Shown here: piece by piece, positions 18,588 to 28,928 of the stretch | How positions within the stretch are numbered: the first letter of the stretch is position 1 | Layout: the number at the start of each line of letters is the position of its first letter | Assembly: GCF_000185965.1 (NCBI RefSeq) | Contig: NC_014924.1 | Location: forward strand, 2,046,001-2,110,000 | DNA: 64,000 bases | Direction: 5' to 3' | DNA from: Pseudoxanthomonas suwonensis 11-1 | Lineage (GTDB): Bacteria; Pseudomonadota; Gammaproteobacteria; Xanthomonadales; Xanthomonadaceae | Position numbers and translations under genes: made by a program | Notes under the pieces: generated by a model | Databases searched by the model: none | Seen by the model: only the letters and a program-made list of their open reading frames with translations | What the model was told of the DNA's origin: nothing

Positions 18588-20429
18588 TCAGACGGCCAGG
18601 GACTTGAGCTTCTTGCGGCGGGAATACAGCAGCACCGCCAGGGCGCGCGACACGGTGATCGCGGTGAACATGGAGGCGAAGATGCCGATCACCATGGTCA
18701 CGGCGAAGCCCTTCAGCGGGCCGGTGCCGAACGCGTACAGGGCCACGCCGGCGAGGATGCCGGTGAGGTTGGCGTCGAAGATGGTGCCGGACGCCTTCTC
18801 GTAGCCGTTGGCGATCGCCGCCTTCGGCGGCACGCCGGCGCGCAGTTCCTCGCGGATGCGCTCGTTGATCAGCACGTTGGCGTCCACCGACAGGCCGATC
18901 GACAGCGCCAGGCCAGCGAAGCCCGGCAGGGTCATGGTGGCGCCGAACAGCGACATCACCGCGACCACGATCAGCAGGTTGAACATCAGCGCGATGCCGG
19001 TCAGAACGCCGAACATGCGGTAGTACACGGCGAAGAACACCAGGGTGAACAGGAACGCGTACAGCACCGCGGTGACGCCGCGCTGCACGTTCTCCTTGCC
19101 CAGGCTCGGGCCGACGATCTTCTCCTCGACGAAGTCCATCGGCGCGGCCAGCGAACCGGCGCGCAGCAGCTTGGCCAGGTCGTCGGCCTCGGTCTTCTCC
19201 AGGCCGGTGGTCTGGAAGTTCTTGCCGAACACGCCGTTGATGTTGGCCACGGAGATCACCTCCTCCTTGACCCGGAAGCTGCGCACTTCCTCGCCGTTGA
19301 CGACCTTCACCTGCGGGACGCGCTCGGTGTACACCACTGCCATCGGCTTGCCGACGCTGGCGCTGGTGAAGTCGAACATGCGGTCGCCGCCGACGTTGTT
19401 CAGGGTCACGCTGACCGCCGGCAGGCCGTTCTGGTCCACCGAGCTCTGCGCGGCCACCATCTGGTCGCCGGTGACGATCACGCGCTTGCTCAGCAGCACC
19501 GGCGAGCCATCGCGGCGGTAGTACACCTTGGCCTCCGGCGGCACGCGGCCGGTGGAGACGGCGTCCATGGCATTGCCCTCGATCACCGCGCGGTACTCGA
19601 GGGTCGCGGTCGCGCCGATCATGCGCTTGGCCTCGGCGGTGTCCTGCACGCCGGGCAGCTGCACGACGATGCGCTCCTCGCCCTGGCGCTGGATGATCGG
19701 CTCGGCCACGCCCAGCTCGTTGACGCGGTTGCGCAGGGTGGCGATGTTCTGCTCGATCGCCGAACCGGCGATCTGGTTGAGCTCCGCATCCGGGATGCGC
19801 ACCACCAGGCGGTTGCCCTGCAGCTCGACGTTCATCGCCGGCATCGCCTGGGCCAGGGTCGTGCGCGCCTGCTCCGGGTCGGTGCCCGTGCCCAGGGTGG
19901 CGACGATGGTGTGGTCGGGACGGCGGTCGACCGCGGTGTAGCGGATGCGCTTGTCGCGCAGGGTCACCCGCACGTCCTCGGCGTAGGCGTCCACGCGCTT
20001 CTCCAGCGCGGCGTTCTGGTCGACCTGGAGGACGAAGTGCACGCCACCCTGCAGGTCCAGGCCCAGCACCATCGGCTTGGCGCCGATGCGGTCCAGCCAG
20101 TCCGGCACGGTGGAGGCCAGGTTCAGGGCGACGGTGTAGTTCTCGCCCAGGCTGCCGCGCAGGGCGTCGGCTGCCAGGGTCTGGGCGTCGGCGTCGTCGA
20201 GGCGGACCATCAGGTTGTCGCCTTCGATGGCCACCGACTTCGGCGTCACGCCGGCGGTGGACAGCTGCGCGGAGACGCGGTCGGCCAGTGCCTGGTCAAG
20301 CGCGGCGCCGCGGCTGCCGGTGATCTGCACGGCGTAGTCGTTCTGGTAGATGTTGGGCAGCGCGTACAGCGCGCTGATCGCCAGCACCACGAGGATGACG
20401 AGGTATTTCCAGCGGGGAAACTCGAGCAT
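18588..20429 (-). CDS. secD: Protein translocase subunit SecD
   Basis: The 613-residue protein has an N-terminal helix, the large periplasmic P1 region containing LGLDLQGGVHFVLQVD, and a C-terminal six-helix domain with GLALSIGLSVDANVLINERIR. Length and motifs match gammaproteobacterial SecD. The ATG at 20427-20429 gives the family N-terminus MLEFPRWKY; the frame is open 12 codons further upstream. It is the middle gene of yajC-secD-secF. Confidence 0.97.
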   Translation of the reverse strand: MLEFPRWKYLVILVVLAISALYALPNIYQNDYAVQITGSRGAALDQALADRVSAQLSTAGVTPKSVAIEGDNLMVRLDDADAQTLAADALRGSLGENYTVALNLASTVPDWLDRIGAKPMVLGLDLQGGVHFVLQVDQNAALEKRVDAYAEDVRVTLRDKRIRYTAVDRRPDHTIVATLGTGTDPEQARTTLAQAMPAMNVELQGNRLVVRIPDAELNQIAGSAIEQNIATLRNRVNELGVAEPIIQRQGEERIVVQLPGVQDTAEAKRMIGATATLEYRAVIEGNAMDAVSTGRVPPEAKVYYRRDGSPVLLSKRVIVTGDQMVAAQSSVDQNGLPAVSVTLNNVGGDRMFDFTSASVGKPMAVVYTERVPQVKVVNGEEVRSFRVKEEVISVANINGVFGKNFQTTGLEKTEADDLAKLLRAGSLAAPMDFVEEKIVGPSLGKENVQRGVTAVLYAFLFTLVFFAVYYRMFGVLTGIALMFNLLIVVAVMSLFGATMTLPGFAGLALSIGLSVDANVLINERIREELRAGVPPKAAIANGYEKASGTIFDANLTGILAGVALYAFGTGPLKGFAVTMVIGIFASMFTAITVSRALAVLLYSRRKKLKSLAV

Positions 20430-20487
20430 TGCGGGACCCCGCGCGGCCCCGCCCCGCGGGACCACGCTCAGTGGTGGAACGGACGGA

Positions 20488-20826
20488 TCAGGCGGACTTC
20501 AGGGTGCCCTTGGGCAGGACGTTGCCGATGGCGGCCTTCTGCACGCGGATGCGCACGTTGTCGGCGATCTCGACGGTGACGAAGTTCTCGCCGATCTCGG
20601 TGACCACGCCGGCGATGCCGCTGTTGGTCAGGACCTCGTCGCCGCGCTGCAGCTTGCCGAGCATGGCCTGGTGCTCCTTCTGCCGCTTCATCTGCGGGCG
20701 GATCATCAGGAAGTACATGATCGCGATCAGGACGATCGGGAACAGCAGCATGCTGAAGCCGCCGCCCTGCGGCGCGGGGGCCGCGGCGATGATGGCGGTC
20801 GGGCTCAGGGTGGCGAGGAGGCTCAT
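20488..20826 (-). CDS. yajC: Preprotein translocase subunit YajC
   Basis: The 112-residue protein has a single N-terminal transmembrane helix (about 25-45, LLFPIVLIAIMYFLMIRPQ) and a basic cytosolic domain with QRGDEVLTNSGIAGVV. It associates with SecDF. AGGA seven bases before the ATG is a good ribosome-binding site, and a CATAAT hexamer at 20862-20867 (minus strand) could be the operon's -10. It is the first gene of the operon. Confidence 0.95.
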   Translation of the reverse strand: MSLLATLSPTAIIAAAPAPQGGGFSMLLFPIVLIAIMYFLMIRPQMKRQKEHQAMLGKLQRGDEVLTNSGIAGVVTEIGENFVTVEIADNVRIRVQKAAIGNVLPKGTLKSA

Positions 20827-20996
20827 CGGTGGTTCCTGTAGAAGGCTGAAAATAGCCGGGGATTATGCCATAGGGGCGCCCGGCCCCCATTGCAACGGGG
20901 ACTGGGACCTTTTTTGGTGCTCCCGGTTCCCGGGCGCATGGCCCGGAATGCAGGGTCCCGCCCTGCCCCGCCTGGCGGCGCGGGCCGTGGCCGTCC

Positions 20997-22241
<1,245 letters not shown>

Positions 22242-23555
22242 TCAGCGTTCGAACAGGGCGATGCTCTCCACGTGCGCGGTGTGCGGGAACATGTCCATCA
22301 CCCCGGCCGAGACCAGCCTGTAGCCGCGCTCGTTGACCAGGAACCCGGCGTCGCGGGCCAGCGAACCGGGGTGGCAGCTGACGTAGACGATGCGGTCGAT
22401 GTCCTGAAGCGGCAGCTGTTTGAGCACCTCCTCGGCGCCGGAACGCGGCGGATCCAGCAGCAGGCGGTCGAAACCCTGGCGCATCCACGGCGTGCCGCGC
22501 TGGTCCTGGGTCAGGTCGGCGGCGAAGAAGCGGGCGTTGGCCAGGCCGTTGCGCTCGGCATTGGCGCGGGCACGGGCCACCAGGCCCGGATCGCCCTCCA
22601 CCCCCACCACCTCGCGCACCTGGCGCGCCAGCGGCAGGGTGAAATTGCCCAGGCCACAGAACAGGTCCAGCACCCGGTGGTCGGGCGAGGTGTCCAGCAT
22701 CTCCAGGGCGCGGGCGATCATCTTCTCGTTGAGGCGGGCGTTGACCTGGATGAAGTCCAGCGGCTGGAACGCCAGCTCCACGTTCCACTGCGGCAGGCGG
22801 AAGGACAACTCCGGCGCCGGCTCCTCCAGCGGATGCACGCTGTCCAGGCCCTTGGGCTGCAGGAAGATGCTGAAGCCGTGCTCGCGGCCGAACGCGGCCA
22901 GGGCGGCGCGGTCTGCCTCCGGCAGCGGCACCAGGTGGCGCACGGTCAGGGCGATGGCGTCGTCGCCGGCGATGAATTCGATCTGGGGGATGCTCTCGCG
23001 CGCCTGCAGGCCGTCGACCAGGGCCGACAGCGCGACCACCTTCATCCCGATCTCCGGGATGGTCGTGTGGCACTCCTGCAGGTCGGCGACGAAGCGCGGG
23101 TCCTGCTCGCGGAAGCCCACCAGGGTCTTGTCCTTCTTGTTGACCCGGCGCACCGAGAAGCGGCCCTTGCGGCGGTAGCCCCAGCTTCCGGCGGTCAGCG
23201 GCGGCAGCACCTCGCCCGGGTGGACCTTGCCGATACGCTCCAGGTTCTCCAGCAGTACCTGCTGCTTGGCGCCGATCTGCCTGGCCTCGTCCAGGTGCTG
23301 CAGCACGCAGCCACCGCAGGTGCCGAAATGCGGGCAGCGCGGCAGCACGCGGTCCGGCGAGGCTTCCAGCACTTCCAGGGTGCGGGCCTCGTCGAAGCGG
23401 CGGCTGCGCGCGGTCAGCTCGGCGACCACCGTCTCCCCGGGCAGCGCGCCGGCGATGAAGACGGCCTTGCCGTCCTCGCGGCGGGCGACGCCGCGGCCGT
23501 CGTGGCTGAGGTCGAGGATCTGGATCTGGAACGGGGTACGGTCGAGTCGGGCCAC
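22242..23555 (-). CDS. rlmD: 23S rRNA (uracil-1939-C5)-methyltransferase RlmD
   Basis: The 437-residue enzyme has an N-terminal TRAM domain (about 1-60). An iron-sulfur cysteine cluster (CPHFGTCGGC near 75, with a further Cys in ECHTT) follows. The SAM-binding site is LDLFCGLGNFTLPLA, then LLLDPPRSGA, then the catalytic motif YVSCHPGSLARD. I place the start at the GTG 23553-23555 (MARLDRTPF). The only upstream ATG overlaps a GATAAT hexamer that looks like the promoter -10, so it is unlikely to be transcribed. Confidence 0.94.
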   Translation of the reverse strand: MARLDRTPFQIQILDLSHDGRGVARREDGKAVFIAGALPGETVVAELTARSRRFDEARTLEVLEASPDRVLPRCPHFGTCGGCVLQHLDEARQIGAKQQVLLENLERIGKVHPGEVLPPLTAGSWGYRRKGRFSVRRVNKKDKTLVGFREQDPRFVADLQECHTTIPEIGMKVVALSALVDGLQARESIPQIEFIAGDDAIALTVRHLVPLPEADRAALAAFGREHGFSIFLQPKGLDSVHPLEEPAPELSFRLPQWNVELAFQPLDFIQVNARLNEKMIARALEMLDTSPDHRVLDLFCGLGNFTLPLARQVREVVGVEGDPGLVARARANAERNGLANARFFAADLTQDQRGTPWMRQGFDRLLLDPPRSGAEEVLKQLPLQDIDRIVYVSCHPGSLARDAGFLVNERGYRLVSAGVMDMFPHTAHVESIALFER

Positions 23556-23589
23556 GTGGCGGGAGCTTCGGAACGGCAAGGGGGCGGGC

Positions 23590-23595
23590 ATTATC
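23590..23595 (-). promoter_or_regulatory. Candidate -10 of rlmD
   Basis: GATAAT on the minus strand stands out in a GC-rich stretch. Transcription from it would start about 28 bases before the GTG start and exclude the upstream ATG. No clear -35 is seen. Confidence 0.45.
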
Positions 23596-23693
23596 CCGGA
23601 ATGGGACGCCCGCGTGTCCGACGCGTGAAACCATCGCTTGCGGGCCGCCGCCGCTGCGCTAGGATGCACCGGTGCCGACAGGGAGTCAGCCGC

Positions 23694-24392
23694 ATGGGAA
23701 CGCGTCACCCGCTCACGTCTCAGGCAGCACCGCGGATCCTGCTCGTCGAGGATGACGGCATCAGCCAGGCCTACATGGAGGCGGTCCTCGAAGCCGCCCC
23801 CGCCAGCATCGACCTGGTGGCCACCCGCCAGCAGGCCCTGGCCCACGGCACCGCCGAACGCCACGACCTCTGGCTGATCGACCTCTCCCTGCCCGATGGC
23901 TCGGGCATCGAACTGCTGCAGGAACTCCAGGCGCACTGGCCCGAGCCGCCGCCAGCGCTGGCCCATACCGCCCATGCCGATCCCGCCGCCCACGCCCCGG
24001 CGCTGGAGGCCGGGTTCCGCGAGGTCCTGGTCAAGCCGCTGGGTGGCAACCAGCTGCTGCAGGCGGTCCGCACCGCGCTGGCCTCGTCCGGCAGCCTGCC
24101 CGACTGGGACAATGCCGCCGCCGCGATGGCGCTCAACCACGACGACGACAACATCAGGGCCCTGCGCCGGATGTTCCTCGACGAGCTGCCCGGCGCCCGC
24201 GAGGAAGTCCTGGCCAGCGCACGCCGCGGCGACGTCGGCGCGGTCCGCGCCCGGCTGCACCGCCTGCAGGCCGGCTGCGGCCTGGTCGGCGCCCGGCGCC
24301 TGGGCGCGGCGATCGAGTCGCTGCGCCGGGCCCCGGAGTCGCCACGGGCGCTGGAACACTTCGACCACGCCGCCCTCGACCTGCTGCGCTGA
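23694..24392 (+). CDS. Response regulator with C-terminal Hpt domain (REC-Hpt)
   Basis: The 232-residue protein has an N-terminal receiver domain with the acidic pair E19-D20-D21, phospho-acceptor D63 (LIDLSLPDG) and K114 (VLVKPL). From about 140 it has an all-helical region resembling a histidine phosphotransfer domain. Its His189 lies in HRLQAGCGLVGA, where the usual motif is HxLKG, so the Lys is replaced by Gln. GGGAG precedes the ATG. There is no DNA-binding domain and no kinase nearby. It could be a phosphorelay intermediate; the partner is unknown. Confidence 0.8.
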   Translation: MGTRHPLTSQAAPRILLVEDDGISQAYMEAVLEAAPASIDLVATRQQALAHGTAERHDLWLIDLSLPDGSGIELLQELQAHWPEPPPALAHTAHADPAAHAPALEAGFREVLVKPLGGNQLLQAVRTALASSGSLPDWDNAAAAMALNHDDDNIRALRRMFLDELPGAREEVLASARRGDVGAVRARLHRLQAGCGLVGARRLGAAIESLRRAPESPRALEHFDHAALDLLR

Positions 24393-24455
24393 GCCGCGAA
24401 GGCCCCGGATGGCCAGGCCACCCGGGGCCGCCCTGCCCTTGCCTCTGTCCCAGCC

Positions 24456-25790
24456 TCAGCCCAGGGTCGCCGAGCGCTCGTACCAGTCGATCCGGCGGGT
24501 CAGCAGCATCACCGTGGCCAGCACGCCGAACAGCAGCAGCGAGCCCATCAGCAGCGCGTTGTCTTCGGACACCAGCAGGCTGTAGAGCACTCCGTACAGG
24601 CCGGCCAGCAACCCGGCGAACACCCCGGCACGCCACCAGCTGCCCAGTACGCCGGACACATACACGAACTGCAGGCCGATGCACGCCGCCGCGGAGGCCA
24701 GGTAGGCACGGCCGAAGGCGATGTGTTCGGACAGGCCCAGCAGCAGCAGGAAGAAGATCGCCAGGGCCAGGCCGACCATCAGGTACTGCAGCGGGTGGAT
24801 GCGCAGCCCGCGCACCAGCTCCAGCAGGGCGAAGCCGACGAAGGTCAGGACCACGAACAGCACGCCGTACTTGCTCGCGCGGTCCACCCGGGTATGCACG
24901 TCCACCGGATCGACCAGGCTGACCGCGATGCTGTCCGTGCCCAGCGCCCGCTCCGGCTCGCCGCCACGCGCGGCCCCGAGCACCTGCGAGCGCGCGCTGC
25001 TGGCCAGCGAGGACACGCTCCAGCTGGCATCGAAGCCGTCGGAGCGCACCTCGCGCCGGGTCGGAAGGAAGTCCCCGCCGAACTGCGGGTGCGGCCAGAC
25101 CGACTGCAGCCGGACCTCGTTGCTGTCGCCGACCGGCACGATCGCCAGCGAGCGGGTACCGGCCAGGCCCATGCGCAGCCGCACCTGGCCAGCGGCCAGC
25201 TGGGTCGCATCCCCGGCCAGCGGTGCCAGCCGTGCGTGCAGGCCTTCGATGCTGCCGGCCAGGTCGGCGGTGCCGGGCTCCAGCCTCGCCGCGGCGCCAT
25301 CGGCTTCCAACGCCGGATGGCCGACCAGGCCGCGCACGTCGTCCACGCCCAGCACCAGGTACGGGGTGCCATAGCGGCGTCCATCGACGGCCGGCAGCGG
25401 CAGCGGCTCGAACGCCGCCTGCACGTCCGCCTGCCAGCGGAAACCGAGCACGTCGTACAGCCCGATCCTGCGCAGGTCCGGCAGCAGCTCGCCGCCGGCA
25501 TGGAGCGTCGCGGGCGCCTGCACCAGGTGGCCGGACACGGTCTCCTCGCGCAGTTCGACCTTGCCGGCGACGGTGGTGTTGACCTGGCGCACCGCGGTCC
25601 AGGGTACGACCCGCAGCGGGCCGACCAGCCGCTGGGGGCCGGCCATGCTTTCGGTCACCCGCTGTTCGGCCGCATCGCGGTGGACCTGCCGGTCCGCGAC
25701 CACGCCGCGGATCATCGCCAGGGGAACCAGCAGCACCAGGAACAGCGCGCCGATCGTCAGGAATCGCAACAGCAGCTTTAAGGATGTCAT
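24456..25790 (-). CDS. creD: Inner membrane protein CreD
   Basis: The 444-residue protein has one N-terminal helix, a large periplasmic domain with VVPWTAV and GLYDVLGFRW, and a C-terminal cluster of about five helices (LLELVRGLRIHPLQYLMVGLA). This matches CreD, the main target of the CreBC two-component system, associated with envelope integrity and, in several species, beta-lactam response. GGAG lies six bases before the ATG at 25790. It is separated from creC by 90 bases that contain a cre-tag-like site. Confidence 0.92.
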   Translation of the reverse strand: MTSLKLLLRFLTIGALFLVLLVPLAMIRGVVADRQVHRDAAEQRVTESMAGPQRLVGPLRVVPWTAVRQVNTTVAGKVELREETVSGHLVQAPATLHAGGELLPDLRRIGLYDVLGFRWQADVQAAFEPLPLPAVDGRRYGTPYLVLGVDDVRGLVGHPALEADGAAARLEPGTADLAGSIEGLHARLAPLAGDATQLAAGQVRLRMGLAGTRSLAIVPVGDSNEVRLQSVWPHPQFGGDFLPTRREVRSDGFDASWSVSSLASSARSQVLGAARGGEPERALGTDSIAVSLVDPVDVHTRVDRASKYGVLFVVLTFVGFALLELVRGLRIHPLQYLMVGLALAIFFLLLLGLSEHIAFGRAYLASAAACIGLQFVYVSGVLGSWWRAGVFAGLLAGLYGVLYSLLVSEDNALLMGSLLLFGVLATVMLLTRRIDWYERSATLG

Positions 25791-25856
25791 TGGATGCTCC
25801 GCAGTGGATACGCGGCGCATGCTGGATCCCGTGCGTGGCGGCACGATGGGGCCTGT

Positions 25857-25872
25857 TTGAAGCGGGGGTGAA
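25857..25872 (-). promoter_or_regulatory. cre-tag-like CreB binding site upstream of creD
   Basis: On the minus strand TTCAC, six bases, then TTCAA matches the known E. coli CreB box TTCAC-N6-TTCAC with one mismatch and the exact spacing. It is in the correct orientation, 67 bases upstream of the creD start and just past the creC stop codon. Confidence 0.7.
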
Positions 25873-25880
25873 GTCGCCGC

Positions 25881-27320
25881 TCAGGCCAGCGGCAGGGCGA
25901 TGCCGGCTTCGGCGCCCCCGCCATCGCGATTGCCCAGCCAGGCGCGGCCACCGTGCAGGCGCGCGACTTCGCGCACGAACGGCAGGCCCAGGCCGGAACT
26001 GCGCGGACGTCCATCGGGCCGCGCCAGCGAGTAGAAGCGCTCGAACACCCGCTCCAGCGCGTAGCCGGGTACGCCTGGGCCGCGGTCGAGCACCCGGATC
26101 ACGGCCCCGCCCGCCTCGGCGCCCAGCGACAGCTGCACGGTGCTTCCGCGCGGCGCGAAGGCCAGGGCGTTGTCGACCAGGTTGGCCAGGGCCTGGCGCA
26201 GCAGGAAGCCGTCGCCCTCGGCCCGCAGCGGCTGCGGCGGCAACTCCAGCTGCAGCTCCAGCCCGGCACCTGCCAGGCGCGGCTCCGCCGCGGTGGCCAC
26301 TTCCCCGAGCAAGGCGCCCAGGTCCACCGCTTCGCGCCGCTGCAGCCAGCCGTGCTGCTCCACCTCGGCCAGCGCCAGCAGCTTGTCGATGGTCTCGGTC
26401 AGGCGCCCCTGCTGCTCGAGGATGCTGCGGGCGAAGCGCTGGCGCTCCGGCTCCGGCAGCGGCTCCTGCAGCAGTTCGGCCGCGCCGCGGATCGCGGCCA
26501 GCGGGCTCTTCATCTCGTGGGTCAGGGACTGCACGTACTGCTCGACATAGGCCTTGCCCTCGAGCTTGCGGCGCATCTCCTCCAGCGCCTGGCCGAGGTC
26601 GCCGATCTCGTCCCGCCACGCCGGTGGCGGCGCGGCCGGCTCGCCCGCGGCCACCGCCCGGGCATAGCGGGCCAGGCGACCGATGCGCCGCGACAGCCAG
26701 GCCGTGACCAGCACCCCGACCAGGGCCGACAGCCCGATCAGCCAGGCGCCCTGCCCCAGCATGCGCCGCTGGCCGGCCTCGATGAACGGCTCCAGGCTGC
26801 TGTTGGGCCGGGCCACGGTCAGCACGCCGATCAGGCGACCCGGCTGTTCCGGGTCGAAAACCGGTGCGGCCACGTGCATGACCGTGCGCGTCCTGTCGCC
26901 CTCGACCTCGGGGCTGGAACGGGCGCCGTACTCGCCGCGCAGGGTGCGGAGCACATCGTTCCAGCGCGAATGGTCGCGTCCCAGTTCCTCGCCGCGGGAA
27001 TCGAACACGACGATGCCGCGTGCGTCGGTGACCGTCACCTGCAGGTCGATGCCGTGCTTGGGCACGTCCCAGATGCGCGCGCCCGGATCGCGGCGCATGG
27101 CTTCGGCCAGGTCGCGGGCGAACCTGCCCTCGCCGATGCGCCCGGCCTTGAGGTCGGCGGCGGCCATCACCGCCAGGGTGTTGGCGGTATCGACCAGGCT
27201 CGACTCCATGGCCTGGCGCACGCCGGGCTTCACCTCGTCCACGAACACCCGCAGGACGAAGAACGCGGCCAGGCCGACGATCAGGATGAAGCCCAGGAAC
27301 AGGCGCAGGCCCAGGCGCAT
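25881..27320 (-). CDS. creC: Sensor histidine kinase CreC
   Basis: The 479-residue kinase has transmembrane helices at about 7-25 and 190-209 flanking a periplasmic sensor domain. A HAMP (about 210-260), the H-box SLTHEMKSPLAAIRG with His268, and an ATPase domain (NLVDNALAF, DRGPGVP, GLGLPFV) follow. It should phosphorylate CreB. It starts directly after creB, with no gap between the creB stop and its ATG. Confidence 0.93.
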   Translation of the reverse strand: MRLGLRLFLGFILIVGLAAFFVLRVFVDEVKPGVRQAMESSLVDTANTLAVMAAADLKAGRIGEGRFARDLAEAMRRDPGARIWDVPKHGIDLQVTVTDARGIVVFDSRGEELGRDHSRWNDVLRTLRGEYGARSSPEVEGDRTRTVMHVAAPVFDPEQPGRLIGVLTVARPNSSLEPFIEAGQRRMLGQGAWLIGLSALVGVLVTAWLSRRIGRLARYARAVAAGEPAAPPPAWRDEIGDLGQALEEMRRKLEGKAYVEQYVQSLTHEMKSPLAAIRGAAELLQEPLPEPERQRFARSILEQQGRLTETIDKLLALAEVEQHGWLQRREAVDLGALLGEVATAAEPRLAGAGLELQLELPPQPLRAEGDGFLLRQALANLVDNALAFAPRGSTVQLSLGAEAGGAVIRVLDRGPGVPGYALERVFERFYSLARPDGRPRSSGLGLPFVREVARLHGGRAWLGNRDGGGAEAGIALPLA

Positions 27321-28007
27321 TCAGGCCGCGATCGCGTAGCCGAGGCCACGGTGGGTGCGGATCGGGTCCGGCTCGGCGCCGGCGGCACGCAGCTTGGCGC
27401 GCAGGGTCTTGATATGGGTGTCGACGGTGCGGTCGCCGCTGGCCGCGGTGCTGTCCCAGGCCCGGTCCATCAGCTGGGCGCGGCTGAGGATGGCGCCCGG
27501 GCGCTGCAGCAGCGCCTCCAGCAGTGCGTACTCGTAGCGGGTCAGGTCCAGCACCCGGCCGCGGTAGCGGATGCGGTGTCCCGCGCGGTCCACGGCGAAA
27601 TCGCCGCGCTCCTGCCAGTCCGCGCCGTCGTCCGCCGGCGCGCGCCGGCGCAGGCGTGCGCGCACCCGCGCCACCATCTCCCGCGGCGAGAACGGCTTGG
27701 ACACGTAGTCGTCGCCGCCCAGCTCCAGGCCCAGCACCCGGTCGATCTCCTCGCCGCGCGCGGTGAGGAAGATCACCGGCACCTCGCTGAAAGCGCGCAC
27801 CTGGCGGCAGACGTCGAAGCCGCCGATGTCCGGCAGGCCCACGTCCAGCACCAGCACGTCGACCCCGCCGGCACGCACCCGCTCAACCGCCTCGCGCCCG
27901 AGCAGGCAGTGCTCGGCCTGCAGGCCCTCGCTGCGCAGGGCATAGAGCAGCGTGTCGGCGATCGCCGGTTCGTCGTCGGCGATGAGGATCAGCGGCGCGG
28001 TCGGCAT
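27321..28007 (-). CDS. creB: Response regulator CreB
   Basis: The 228-residue OmpR-type regulator has a receiver domain (D11-D12, phospho-acceptor D55, K104) and a winged-helix DNA-binding domain (LTRYEYALLEALLQRPGAI, then VDTHIKTLRAKL). The ATG at 28005-28007 has no Shine-Dalgarno; a TATGCT hexamer ends six bases upstream, which suggests a leaderless mRNA. It heads creB-creC-creD and is divergent from rlmJ. Confidence 0.93.
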   Translation of the reverse strand: MPTAPLILIADDEPAIADTLLYALRSEGLQAEHCLLGREAVERVRAGGVDVLVLDVGLPDIGGFDVCRQVRAFSEVPVIFLTARGEEIDRVLGLELGGDDYVSKPFSPREMVARVRARLRRRAPADDGADWQERGDFAVDRAGHRIRYRGRVLDLTRYEYALLEALLQRPGAILSRAQLMDRAWDSTAASGDRTVDTHIKTLRAKLRAAGAEPDPIRTHRGLGYAIAA

Positions 28008-28013
28008 CGGCCA

Positions 28014-28046
28014 AGCATAGTCGCGCCCCATGGCGGCGGCTATGCT
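28014..28046. promoter_or_regulatory. Mirror-image divergent -10 elements of creB and rlmJ
   Basis: The minus strand carries TATGCT at 28019-28014 and the plus strand carries TATGCT at 28041-28046. Each ends exactly six bases before the start codon of its gene (creB and rlmJ). Neither gene has a Shine-Dalgarno sequence. If these are the -10 hexamers, both transcripts begin at or within a base or two of the start codon. Confidence 0.5.
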
Positions 28047-28052
28047 GCGCGC

Positions 28053-28913
28053 ATGAACTACCGCCACGCCTTCCACGCCGGCAACCATGCCGACGTGCTC
28101 AAGCACGTCGTCCTGCTCGCCCAGCTGGACGCCCTGCTGCGCAAGGACTCCCCGTTCTTCGTGCTCGACACCCACGCCGGCCGCGGCCGTTACCTGCTGC
28201 AGGGCGAGGCCGCCGGCCGCACCCGCGAGGCGGTGGGCGGCATCCTGGCACTGGCCGGACGCAAGGACGCCCCCCCCGCGGTGGCGCGCTACCTGCACGC
28301 GGTCGCCGCCAACAATCCGGTCGACACCCTGCTCGCCTACCCCGGCTCGCCGCTGCTGGCCGCCCAGGCCATGCGCGAACAGGACCGGCTGGCCGCCTGC
28401 GAGCTGCAGCCGGAGGAAGCGGCGGAGCTGAAGGCGCTGTTCGCCCATGACAATCGCGTCGCGGTGCATGCGCGCGACGGCTATGACGCGGTGCGCGCCC
28501 TGCTGCCGCCGCGGGTGGACGGGGTCCGCTACGCCCGCGGCCTGGTCCTGGTCGACCCGCCGTACGAGGCCCAGGACGAGGAATACCCGAAGGTCGCCGC
28601 GGCGGTGCGCGAGGTGCTGCAGCGCTGGCCGCAGGGGGGCGTGGCGATCTGGTACCCGGTCAAGCAGCGGCGCTCGCTGCAGCCGTTCTTCCGCAAGCTG
28701 GCCGGGCTGGACGCGCGCTCGGTGCTGCTGGCCGAGCTGATGGTGCGTCCGGACGATTCGCCGCTGCGGCTCAATGGCAGCGGCATGGCCCTGGTCAATC
28801 CGCCGTGGAAACTGGACGAGGCCATCGCCCCGGCCCTGGCCTACCTGCAGAAGCACCTGGGCGAGGCCGGCGCATCGACCCGGCTGGAGTGGCTCAGGCG
28901 CGACGACGGCTGA
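28053..28913 (+). CDS. rlmJ: 23S rRNA (adenine-2030-N6)-methyltransferase RlmJ
   Basis: The 286-residue protein begins MNYRHAFHAGNHADVLKHVVL, the RlmJ (YhiR/DUF519) N-terminus. It has the N6-adenine methyltransferase motif VDPPYE near residue 170 and an AdoMet loop DTHAGRGRY. The ATG at 28053 has no Shine-Dalgarno, and TATGCT lies six bases upstream. It is convergent with the CDF transporter gene. Confidence 0.94.
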   Translation: MNYRHAFHAGNHADVLKHVVLLAQLDALLRKDSPFFVLDTHAGRGRYLLQGEAAGRTREAVGGILALAGRKDAPPAVARYLHAVAANNPVDTLLAYPGSPLLAAQAMREQDRLAACELQPEEAAELKALFAHDNRVAVHARDGYDAVRALLPPRVDGVRYARGLVLVDPPYEAQDEEYPKVAAAVREVLQRWPQGGVAIWYPVKQRRSLQPFFRKLAGLDARSVLLAELMVRPDDSPLRLNGSGMALVNPPWKLDEAIAPALAYLQKHLGEAGASTRLEWLRRDDG

Positions 28914-28928
28914 GCGCCGTCGCCGGGC

